In this document: piece after piece, positions 1 to 6,935 of the stretch
Numbering within the stretch: position 1 is the first letter of the stretch
Layout of the letters: every line of letters begins with the position of its first letter
NCBI GenBank assembly: GCA_038108155.1
Contig: JAYNHP010000039.1
Span: 1-16,553 of the forward strand
Reading direction: 5' to 3'
Length of the DNA: 16,553 bases
DNA from: MED-G20 sp038108155
Lineage (GTDB): Bacteria; Bacteroidota; Bacteroidia; Flavobacteriales_D; Parvicellaceae
Notes under the pieces: model-generated
Database searches by the model: none
The model's input: only the letters and a program-made list of their open reading frames with translations
What the model was told of the DNA's origin: nothing
Translations under genes and position numbers: made by a program

Positions 1-1634
1 GCTCAGATGCTGTTATGAAAAACAAATCCACCACTATGTATGGTAATATTGTTGCTCTTGACGAGTCTTTTTTGAAAGAAGATTTACTTTACGTTGGAAC
101 AGATGATGGATTAATTCATGTTAGTGATAATGCAGGTGGAACATGGAATAAATACGATAATTTTAAAGGAATTCCACAAAACACCTATGTCAATTCTTTA
201 GTTGCTTCTAAGCATAACGCAGATAGAGTGTATGCGGTTTTTAACAACCATAAAAAAGGGGATTTTAATCCATATGTAATGATATCTAACGATAGAGGAA
301 AAACTTGGAAATCTATTGTTTCAAATCTTCCAAAGAGAGGTTCTGTTTATGATATTGCCGAAGATCATAAAGACGAAAATTTATTATTTGTAGGTACAGA
401 ATTTGGTGTTTTCTTTACTTACAACTCAGGAAAAGAATGGAAACAATTAAAAAATGGTTTGCCTACAGTTGCAGTTAGAGATATAGAAATTCAAGAACGT
501 GAGGATGATTTAGTTTTAGCAACTTTTGGTAGAAGTTTTTATGTTTTAGATAATTATTCTTCTTTAAGGCAATTAAAAAACAAGTTGAATGCAAAAGCTC
601 ATATTTTTCCTATTAAGAAATCTCTCATGTACATAGATTCTAGACCATTAGGAAATAGAGGTAAAGGCTCTCAAGGAGAATCCTATTTTACTGCTAAAAA
701 TCCCCCTGTAGGTGCGGTTATTAAATACTTTTTTAACGATACTTTAAAAACTCAAAAGCAAATAAGACAAGCATTAGAGAAGAAGAAAATTAAGTCTAAA
801 GAAGATATTGAATATCCAACACTGAAACAACTAAAGATTGAAGATAAGGAAGAAAAACCATACTTACTTTTCACCATATACGATTCTGACGGAAATGAAA
901 TTAGAAAGATGATAGAGTCTCCAAAATTAGGTCTTAACGAATTGGTTTGGAATTTTCGTTTAACACCACAAACAAATATTTCGCTAAAAACTTCTCAACC
1001 TGGAAGATATTCTGAAGCTAGAAATGGCCCACTGGCTCTTCCTGGAAAATATTTTATTTCTATGCATAAAGTAGTTAATGGTAAATCTACTTTGATGGTT
1101 GAAAAGACGCCTTTTGAGTGTGCTTGGTTAAATGATTTATCTACTCCTACAGAAAATAAAGAAGGATTATTGGCGTTTCAATTAAAAGTAGATAGGTTAA
1201 GAAAAGCTATTGATGCTTCTGGCGAAGTACTAGATAAAGATAAGAAAAGGTTGAAGTTTATTAAAGCTGCAATTAAATCTTATCCAAACTTAGATATAAC
1301 GTTGCTAGAAACTATTTCTAGCTTAGAAGATACCATTGACGGAATTAATATATTGCTCTATGGAGATCCTTCTTTAAGTAGTAGAGATATTGAACAAAAA
1401 GAATCTATTGCTTCGAAAGTTGGTATAATTATTTGGAATATGTGGAGAAGCAGATCTAATCCTACAAAGACTAATGAAAAGCTCTACCAAATAGCTTCCT
1501 CAGACTTTGAAAAACTCATTATTGAAATTCAAAACTTAGATAATTCTATTAAAGAAATAGAAAACTATTTGGAAAAGAAAGAAGTTCCTTTTACGCCTGG
1601 TAGAGGATTAATTTTAAATTGGAAAAAAGAATAA
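1..1634 (+). CDS. VPS10/sortilin-like BNR-repeat propeller protein, C-terminal part (5' end outside window)
   Basis: The reading frame is open from base 3 to the stop at 1632-1634, so the ATG at 15 is probably internal and the gene begins left of the window. About 543 residues are visible. Counting from that ATG, residues 25-185 hold three propeller-type strands with Asp-box-like turns (SDNAGGTW, SNDRGKTW, TYNSGKEW) and blades such as LLYVGTDDG and LLFVGTEFG. Then follows an Ig/FlgD-like beta region (about 285-355, with WNFRL) and a charged, helical C-terminal region. This matches the large Bacteroidota proteins usually annotated as glycosyl hydrolase or VPS10/sortilin domain protein, about 1000 residues long. 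They are generally exported, but no enzyme activity can be assigned from this part. The C-terminus WKKE lacks a T9SS sorting domain. The stop codon abuts the stop codon of the convergent Nudix-family gene with no gap. Confidence 0.85.
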   Translation, partial: SDAVMKNKSTTMYGNIVALDESFLKEDLLYVGTDDGLIHVSDNAGGTWNKYDNFKGIPQNTYVNSLVASKHNADRVYAVFNNHKKGDFNPYVMISNDRGKTWKSIVSNLPKRGSVYDIAEDHKDENLLFVGTEFGVFFTYNSGKEWKQLKNGLPTVAVRDIEIQEREDDLVLATFGRSFYVLDNYSSLRQLKNKLNAKAHIFPIKKSLMYIDSRPLGNRGKGSQGESYFTAKNPPVGAVIKYFFNDTLKTQKQIRQALEKKKIKSKEDIEYPTLKQLKIEDKEEKPYLLFTIYDSDGNEIRKMIESPKLGLNELVWNFRLTPQTNISLKTSQPGRYSEARNGPLALPGKYFISMHKVVNGKSTLMVEKTPFECAWLNDLSTPTENKEGLLAFQLKVDRLRKAIDASGEVLDKDKKRLKFIKAAIKSYPNLDITLLETISSLEDTIDGINILLYGDPSLSSRDIEQKESIASKVGIIIWNMWRSRSNPTKTNEKLYQIASSDFEKLIIEIQNLDNSIKEIENYLEKKEVPFTPGRGLILNWKKE

Positions 1635-2309
1635 CTAAAAACCAGTTTTAGAATAATTGTTGTATTTCTTTGGGTCAAATTCGTACAATATCGCTTTTCT
1701 TCCTCTAGAATTTCTTTGTACTTTTTTAACCTCTCTTAAGAAATCCATTTCTAAAATTCTTCTTCTGAAATTTCTTTTGTCAAACTTCTTAGATAAAAAC
1801 GACCCATACAATCCTTCTAATTCTTTCATAGTAAATTGATCTGGCAATAAGTTTTTCCCCAGGGGTCTGTATTTCATTCTTCTTTTGATTCTTTTAAGAC
1901 CCATATCAATCATTTCATTGTGATCAAAGGCTAGTTCAGGATTGCTTTCTAGATTTATAAATTTGGCATTATTTTCAACATTTAATACAACACTATCTTT
2001 TTCCAAATTTATTAGGCCATAAAATGAAATATCGATAAGTCTACCTTCAGGATGTCTATAAACTTGTCCAAAGGCATTTAACTGCTCAACATAAATTTTA
2101 TCATTTCCTATATTTTCTTTAAGAATTTCTGAACAAACCTCTTCTAATGATTGATCATATTTCATCATTTTATTTGGAAGTATCAACGCATTTTTAAAAG
2201 GTTGCTTTTTATTAACGACTGTTAAAATTTTTTTTTCACCACCATCGTAGCAAAATAAACTTATACTTACGGAAACTCCGATTTTACTAAGGTCATTTAA
2301 ATTATCCAT
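1635..2309 (-). CDS. Nudix-domain winged-helix protein, probable NrtR-like transcriptional regulator
   Basis: 224 residues in two parts. Residues 10-145 have a Nudix fold pattern, including the FGQVYRHPEGR segment typical of NrtR/ADP-ribose-type Nudix proteins. Residues 155-212 form a winged helix of the NrtR type (FTMKELEGLYG, KRNFRRRILEM, RGRKAILYEF). The Nudix box at 44-69 is degenerate: aligned with the MutT pattern, the Gly is K47, the first Glu is Q53, the Arg-Glu pair is E61-I62 and the last metal-binding Glu is N66; only E65 and G68 remain. Hydrolysis therefore looks unlikely, and a ligand-sensing DNA-binding role is more probable. In the family such proteins control NAD or sugar metabolism genes, but no such genes are nearby, so the regulon is unknown. 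The gene lies 31 nt downstream of mnmA on the same strand, and an imperfect palindrome fills that gap. Automatic annotation would probably call it a NUDIX hydrolase. Confidence 0.85.
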   Translation of the reverse strand: MDNLNDLSKIGVSVSISLFCYDGGEKKILTVVNKKQPFKNALILPNKMMKYDQSLEEVCSEILKENIGNDKIYVEQLNAFGQVYRHPEGRLIDISFYGLINLEKDSVVLNVENNAKFINLESNPELAFDHNEMIDMGLKRIKRRMKYRPLGKNLLPDQFTMKELEGLYGSFLSKKFDKRNFRRRILEMDFLREVKKVQRNSRGRKAILYEFDPKKYNNYSKTGF

Positions 2310-2314
2310 TATAA

Positions 2315-2335
2315 TAAGTGTAATTAAAACACTAA
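2315..2335. promoter_or_regulatory. Imperfect palindrome upstream of the Nudix regulator, possible operator
   Basis: Arms TAAGTGT and ACACTAA (6 of 7 positions pair; AGTGT/ACACT pair exactly) are separated by a 7-nt AT spacer. The site lies 6 nt before the regulator's ATG, in the 31-nt gap after mnmA. It could be an autoregulatory operator of the winged-helix regulator. It lacks the GC stem and U-run of a terminator. This rests on position and symmetry only, and such short palindromes occur by chance in AT-rich DNA. Confidence 0.25.
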
Positions 2336-2340
2336 GGTAG

Positions 2341-3501
2341 TTAATTTATTATTCCTGAGCCAATTAGTTCATCATTTTTATACCAGCTTATAAATTGTCC
2401 TGGACTTATTCCTCTTTGAATTTCATTAAAGGAAACTTTTAAACCGTACTCATTGGATGTAATTGAACAAGGGGTTAATTTTTGACGATACCTAATTCTA
2501 GAGTCATAAACAGTAGGAGTGTCCTTGTCTATTTTTAAATCTTCTCTTATCCAATGAATATTTTCTTTATTCACAGTTAATCCATTTCTGTATAATCCAG
2601 GATGATTTTCTCCTTGCCCCACATATATAATATTCTCTTTTACATCTGTCCCAATAATAAAAAGGGGCAGAGGAAATCCTCCGATATTCAAACCCTTTCT
2701 TTGTCCAATGGTATAATAATGGGCACCATTATGTTCTCCTATTACTTTGCCCATAGAACTAGTGTACTTAAAACCTTCAAATTTATTGGTAATATTTTCT
2801 TTGTTATAAATTGAATTATTAGAATCAATTTCAATAACTCTCCCAGTTTTTGGTTTTAAAAATTGTTGTAAAAAAATCGGTAGTTTTACTTTTCCAATAA
2901 AGCAAAGTCCTTGAGAATCTTTTTTTTCTGCGGTATTTAATCCAATTTCTTTAGCTAATTTTCTAACCTCTTTTTTTTGCATATCTCCAATTGGAAAAAG
3001 AGTTTTACTTAATTGAAATTGATTTACCTGACATAAAAAATAGCTTTGGTCTTTTGTGGTATCTTTTCCCGCCAAAAGTCTTTGAATTTTTTCCCCGTTA
3101 ATTATTACCTCTTCTTTTCTGCAATAATGTCCAGTTGCAACAAAATCTGCTCCAATTTCAATGGCTTTTTTTAAAAACAAATCAAATTTTATTTCTCTAT
3201 TACAAAGAATATCTGGATTAGGTGTTCTCCCATTTTGATATTCTAAAAACATATAATCTACTATTCTCTCTTTATATTCCTTACTAAAATCAATTACTTG
3301 AAACGGTATTCCTAAAATTTCAGCTACTTGTAGAGCGTCGTTACTGTCTTCTATCCATGGGCAATCATCGTCAATAATCACAGACTCATCGTTCCAATTT
3401 CTCATAAATAGTCCAATGACATTATATCCTTGATTTTTTAGGATATAGGCAGCTACACTTGAATCAACACCTCCAGAAAGTCCTACAACAACTGTTTTCA
3501 T
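2341..3501 (-). CDS. mnmA: tRNA-specific 2-thiouridylase MnmA
   Basis: MnmA activates the wobble uridine (U34) of tRNA Lys, Glu and Gln with ATP and inserts sulfur to give 2-thiouridine in the cytoplasm. The 386-residue product has the usual family length. The N-terminal PP-loop GLSGGVDSS is at residues 7-15. The two catalytic cysteines are C100 in NPDILCNREIKF and C200 in DSQGLCFIGK, corresponding to E. coli C102 and C199. The tRNA-binding and C-terminal barrel regions follow (GQRKGLNIGG, RYRQ, GISPGQF). The ATG start is right at the PP-loop strand, as in homologues. The gene is divergent from fadH across 84 nt and is followed on the same strand by the Nudix-type regulator, probably as a short operon. 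Sulfur-relay partners are not in the window. Nothing about the protein looks unusual. Confidence 0.97.
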   Translation of the reverse strand: MKTVVVGLSGGVDSSVAAYILKNQGYNVIGLFMRNWNDESVIIDDDCPWIEDSNDALQVAEILGIPFQVIDFSKEYKERIVDYMFLEYQNGRTPNPDILCNREIKFDLFLKKAIEIGADFVATGHYCRKEEVIINGEKIQRLLAGKDTTKDQSYFLCQVNQFQLSKTLFPIGDMQKKEVRKLAKEIGLNTAEKKDSQGLCFIGKVKLPIFLQQFLKPKTGRVIEIDSNNSIYNKENITNKFEGFKYTSSMGKVIGEHNGAHYYTIGQRKGLNIGGFPLPLFIIGTDVKENIIYVGQGENHPGLYRNGLTVNKENIHWIREDLKIDKDTPTVYDSRIRYRQKLTPCSITSNEYGLKVSFNEIQRGISPGQFISWYKNDELIGSGIIN

Positions 3502-3505
3502 TTAT

Positions 3506-3513
3506 CAAAAGTA
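3506..3513 (-). promoter_or_regulatory. Candidate Bacteroidota -7 promoter box for mnmA
   Basis: On the minus strand this reads TACTTTTG, a full match to the Bacteroidota -7 consensus TAnnTTTG. A weak -33-like TTAG lies 20 nt upstream. The box ends only 4 nt before the mnmA ATG, so transcription would start at or next to the start codon, giving a nearly leaderless mRNA. One 8-nt match in AT-rich DNA is weak evidence. Confidence 0.3.
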
Positions 3514-3585
3514 AATAGAATTCATCTTTTGTCCTAACATTGATTTTTGTTAAATTAAATTTATCTTTATTGCTCATAAAATTGA

Positions 3586-5610
3586 ATGAATTCAAACTTT
3601 CCAAATTTATTAAAACCACTTGATTTAGGATTTACCACCTTAAGAAATAGAGTTTTAATGGGTTCAATGCATACGGGTTTAGAAGAAGTTAAGAATGGGT
3701 ATAAAAGAATGGCAGCTTATTATGAGCAAAGAGCAAAAGGTGGTGTAGGATTAATTGTTACCGGAGGCATTGCTCCAAATTTTAGAGGCTGGGTTTCTCC
3801 ATTTTCAAGCAAACTAACTTCTAAAAGAATTGGAAGAAAACATAGATTAATAACAGAAGCTGTTCATAAATACGATACTAAAATTTGTATGCAGATTTTA
3901 CATGCTGGAAGATATGGTTATCACCCATTTAATGTTTCTGCAAGCAATATAAAATCTCCAATTTCAAAGTTTAAAACAAAAGCTCTTTCAGAAAGTGCAA
4001 TTCAATCTACTATTAATGATTTTGTTAGATGTTCAAAACTTGCTAAATATGCTGGTTACGATGGAGTTGAAATCATGGGTTCTGAAGGATACTTAATAAA
4101 TCAATTTATTGTTAAAAGAACTAATAGAAGAAACGATCAGTGGGGTGGAAGCTACCAGAATAGAATTAAGTTTCCATTAGAAATAGTAAGGAAAATAAGA
4201 AAAGAGATTGGTAAAGAATTTATAATAATTTTCAGATTATCTATGCTGGATTTGGTAGAAGGAGGAAGTACATGGGAGGAGGTAGTTCAACTGGCAAAGG
4301 AATTAGAAAAAGTAGGTGTTAATATTATCAATACTGGAATTGGATGGCACGAGTCTAGAATCCCAACCATAGCAACTATGGTTCCAAGAGGAGCTTTTAG
4401 CTGGGTAACCAAAAGAATGATGGGAGAAGTAGGTATTCCACTAATCACTACCAATCGTATAAATACACCAGAAATAGCAGAAAAAGTACTTGCTGATGGA
4501 CATGCAGATATGGTATCTATGGCTAGACCATTTTTAGCAGATCCAGAATTTGTAAATAAAGCAATTGAAAACAAGTCTGAAGAGATCAATACCTGCATAG
4601 CCTGTAACCAAGCATGCTTAGACCATGCTTTTAAAGGAAAAGTAGCCAGCTGTCTTGTAAATCCTATTGCATGTCATGAAACAGAAATTATTTTAAATAA
4701 AATATCTAAAGTAAAATCTATTGTAGTTGTTGGAGCAGGCCCAGCAGGCCTTGCCTATGCAACAACTGCTGCCAAAAGAGGACATAAAGTAACTTTGATA
4801 GAAAAAACTAATAGTATAGGTGGCCAATTTAATATGGCTAAAAAAATACCTGGTAAAGAAGAATTTCATGAAACTTTAAGATATTTTCAGGTAATGCTTG
4901 AAAAGTATAAAGTAGATATTAAACTAAATACAACTTTTGATTCTTCTATGGCTGACAAATATGACAAGGTGATTTTAGCTACGGGTATAATCCCTAGAAA
5001 ACCTAAAATCAAAGGTATTGATCATTCAAAAGTAGTAGGTTATATAGACGTATTGAATAATAAAGTCAATATTGGCTCTTCTGTAGCTTTGATTGGTGCT
5101 GGTGGAATCGGTTTTGATGTAGCTGAATATTTATCTCATAATGGAGAACCCACATCGGCAAATACTTCCTTATTTATGAAAGAGTGGGGGGTAGACATGA
5201 ATTTCTCCTCCAGAGGAGGAATTGAAGGAATAAAACCTCATATCTCAAAACCAGAAAGAAAAATTTATCTATTACAAAGAAAGAACGGCAAAGTAGGAGC
5301 TGGATTAGGAAAAACAACTGGTTGGATTCATAGATTTTCTCTTAGAAATAAAGAAGTTAAAATGATAAACAATGTGGAGTACAATAAAATTGACGAAAAG
5401 GGTCTCCACTATACTAGAAATAATAAAGATTTTGTTTTAGAAGTAGATCATGTTGTTATTTGTGCAGGCCAACTAAGTAATAATTCAATTTTTGAGTCTT
5501 CTAAGGCCATAAATAATAATACAGAAATTATTGGTGGTGCTTTTCTTGCTTCAGAACTAGATGCTAAAAAAGCAATTGATCAAGCTGTTAGAAGTGCAGC
5601 TAAGGTTTAA
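3586..5610 (+). CDS. fadH: 2,4-dienoyl-CoA reductase (NADPH), FadH-type
   Basis: The product is a 674-residue FMN/FAD/4Fe-4S enzyme that reduces 2,4-dienoyl-CoA with NADPH during beta-oxidation of polyunsaturated fatty acids. Residues 5-330 form an Old Yellow Enzyme-type TIM barrel. The active-site Tyr169 (SEGYLINQF) and His255 (GIGWHESRIPT) correspond to E. coli Tyr166 and His252. Cys337, Cys340, Cys344 and Cys356 form the 4Fe-4S motif with the same spacing as E. coli FadH. A dinucleotide-binding fold follows from residue 378 (VVVGAGPAGLA), with a second GxGxxG (ALIGAGGIGFD) for the other nucleotide. The length matches the E. coli enzyme (about 672). It stands alone on the plus strand; no other fatty-acid genes are adjacent. 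Its TAA stop overlaps the stop of the convergent glycosyltransferase gene by 4 nt. A broader 'NADH:flavin oxidoreductase' role is possible, but the residue pattern fits FadH closely. Confidence 0.93.
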   Translation: MNSNFPNLLKPLDLGFTTLRNRVLMGSMHTGLEEVKNGYKRMAAYYEQRAKGGVGLIVTGGIAPNFRGWVSPFSSKLTSKRIGRKHRLITEAVHKYDTKICMQILHAGRYGYHPFNVSASNIKSPISKFKTKALSESAIQSTINDFVRCSKLAKYAGYDGVEIMGSEGYLINQFIVKRTNRRNDQWGGSYQNRIKFPLEIVRKIRKEIGKEFIIIFRLSMLDLVEGGSTWEEVVQLAKELEKVGVNIINTGIGWHESRIPTIATMVPRGAFSWVTKRMMGEVGIPLITTNRINTPEIAEKVLADGHADMVSMARPFLADPEFVNKAIENKSEEINTCIACNQACLDHAFKGKVASCLVNPIACHETEIILNKISKVKSIVVVGAGPAGLAYATTAAKRGHKVTLIEKTNSIGGQFNMAKKIPGKEEFHETLRYFQVMLEKYKVDIKLNTTFDSSMADKYDKVILATGIIPRKPKIKGIDHSKVVGYIDVLNNKVNIGSSVALIGAGGIGFDVAEYLSHNGEPTSANTSLFMKEWGVDMNFSSRGGIEGIKPHISKPERKIYLLQRKNGKVGAGLGKTTGWIHRFSLRNKEVKMINNVEYNKIDEKGLHYTRNNKDFVLEVDHVVICAGQLSNNSIFESSKAINNNTEIIGGAFLASELDAKKAIDQAVRSAAKV

Positions 5611-6320
5611 AACAAGCCGTACCTTAATATACTAAATAACGCTCTAAACCCATCTCTCCATCTTATCTTTTTACCTTCATCTACAGTTCTAGGATTATAG
5701 GTAATAGGAACTTCTTTCCATCTAAGACTTTTATTTTTGGCGAGTTTTGCAGTTACTTCGGGATCAAATGCAAAACGGTTTTCCTTTAAATCTAATTGTT
5801 TGAAGATTTTTGTAGGAATAAGTTTGTAACAAGTCTGCATATCTGTTAGTCTTACTCCAAAACAAAAATTTCCTAAAGCTGTTAGTAGTTTATTGGCAAT
5901 CCTATTTAAAATAGACTCTTTTTTCTTTTTTTTACTATTAATAAATCTAGAACCATAAACAATTTCAGCTTCATCTTTTAAAACGGGTCCCAATAAATCG
6001 TTTATTTGTTGAGGATCGAGTTCTAGATCTGCATCTTGAATTATACAATAATCCCCGGTTACTATTTCAAGTGCTTTTTTAATCGATCCACCCTTACCTA
6101 GATTTAAATCATTTTCAATAAAAGTTATTTTGGAGGAACTCTTTTCCTTTATAAATCTTAAAATTTCTTTTTTGCTGTCGTCTATTGAAAAGTCATTTAC
6201 TACAACTATTTCTTTTTTAATATCATTTTTGATAATTAAATTATTAACGGTATCTAACAATTCATAGATCGTAAGCGATTCATTAAAAACAGGTATAATA
6301 ATTGAAAGAGATTTAATCAA
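5607..6320 (-). CDS. Family 2 glycosyltransferase, DPM1/polyprenyl-phosphate sugar transferase-like
   Basis: 237 residues with the GT-A fold of GT2: start strand SLSIIIPVFNE (4-14), nucleotide-binding VVVNDFSIDDS (39-49), GKGGSIKKAL (76-84) and the metal-binding DxD in IIQDADLELDP (93-103), then YGSRF and MQTCYK. This pattern is that of dolichyl/polyprenyl-phosphate mannosyl- or glucosyltransferase catalytic domains, which charge a lipid carrier from a nucleotide sugar at the inner face of the membrane. No C-terminal membrane anchor is present, so it would be soluble or peripheral. The start is TTG at 6320: the frame has an upstream TAG at 6339-6341 and no ATG between, while the N-terminal strand must be included. 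It lies 11 nt after the DUF962 gene and is probably co-transcribed with it. Sugar and acceptor are not determined by the sequence. Confidence 0.9.
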   Translation of the reverse strand: MIKSLSIIIPVFNESLTIYELLDTVNNLIIKNDIKKEIVVVNDFSIDDSKKEILRFIKEKSSSKITFIENDLNLGKGGSIKKALEIVTGDYCIIQDADLELDPQQINDLLGPVLKDEAEIVYGSRFINSKKKKKESILNRIANKLLTALGNFCFGVRLTDMQTCYKLIPTKIFKQLDLKENRFAFDPEVTAKLAKNKSLRWKEVPITYNPRTVDEGKKIRWRDGFRALFSILRYGLF

Positions 6321-6331
6321 ATGAAGATTTA

Positions 6332-6826
6332 TTAATATCTAATATTTAATTTTTGGTAAATAAAATGCATTAACCAAGCTGGGCCAATTAATAAAAACTG
6401 AACATCTTTTAGAAAAGAAGGTTTCTTCCCTTCAATTTCATGTCCTATAAATTGAATAATCCATGAAACTACAAAAATAGATACCGAAACCATCCACAAA
6501 GAAACATTTAAATTATTTATAAGAATTTGGTTTTCTATCCAATTAGTTAAGAAAAGACAAAATACGGAGAAAAGTGCCATTCCTACAGTTAACTTAGGAG
6601 ATAGCATAAGGTAATATATAAATACAAATACAATAGAAATAGTAGCCCAATTGATGTACTTGTAATTATCAATGGTTAGGTTCTCTAATGGACCAAGAGG
6701 AATACACCAAACTAAAGCTACAATACTAAAAAATATGGAAGGTACACATAGCCAATGTATTAATTTATTGGTTTTATTTTGGTGACTTTCTCCATATTCA
6801 GCTATTAATTTTTCAATTTTTCTCAT
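6332..6826 (-). CDS. DUF962 / Mpo1-like membrane protein
   Basis: 164 residues with four to five hydrophobic membrane segments (about 25-42, 57-75, 81-97, 108-126 and a weaker one at 143-157). It carries the DUF962 hallmarks: the N-terminal NKTNKLIHWLCVP with H15 and H24 nearby, and the late FIGHEIEGKKPSF with H129, followed by GPAWLMHF with H154. In yeast the family member Mpo1 is an Fe(II)-dependent dioxygenase of the endoplasmic reticulum in the alpha-oxidation of 2-hydroxy fatty acids, with conserved histidines needed for activity. Whether bacterial members do the same is an inference. The ATG at 6826 lies just before the conserved N-terminal segment. It is the first gene of a two-gene unit with the glycosyltransferase. 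Confidence 0.88.
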   Translation of the reverse strand: MRKIEKLIAEYGESHQNKTNKLIHWLCVPSIFFSIVALVWCIPLGPLENLTIDNYKYINWATISIVFVFIYYLMLSPKLTVGMALFSVFCLFLTNWIENQILINNLNVSLWMVSVSIFVVSWIIQFIGHEIEGKKPSFLKDVQFLLIGPAWLMHFIYQKLNIRY

Positions 6827-6935
6827 AATACATCCAAATAATTTTCAAAGTTTTTTTAAAAAACCATTTACTAGACTAGCTAGAACTACAAATTAAATTT
6901 ATGAAAAATAAATAGACTAATTTGATTCTGAAAAC

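Noticed and set aside
15..17. ATG at 15 as the true start of the propeller gene
   Set aside because: The frame is open to the left edge, the propeller is missing most blades and there is no signal peptide, so the gene is cut by the window.
6850..6864. T-run followed by A-run as a terminator
   Set aside because: It has no loop or GC-rich stem and lies upstream of the DUF962 gene rather than after a gene end with a proper hairpin.
6871..6883. Three CTAG tetranucleotides in 13 nt, with the palindrome CTAGCTAG
   Set aside because: The symmetry does not extend beyond 8 nt and it is not next to a regulator; probably chance.
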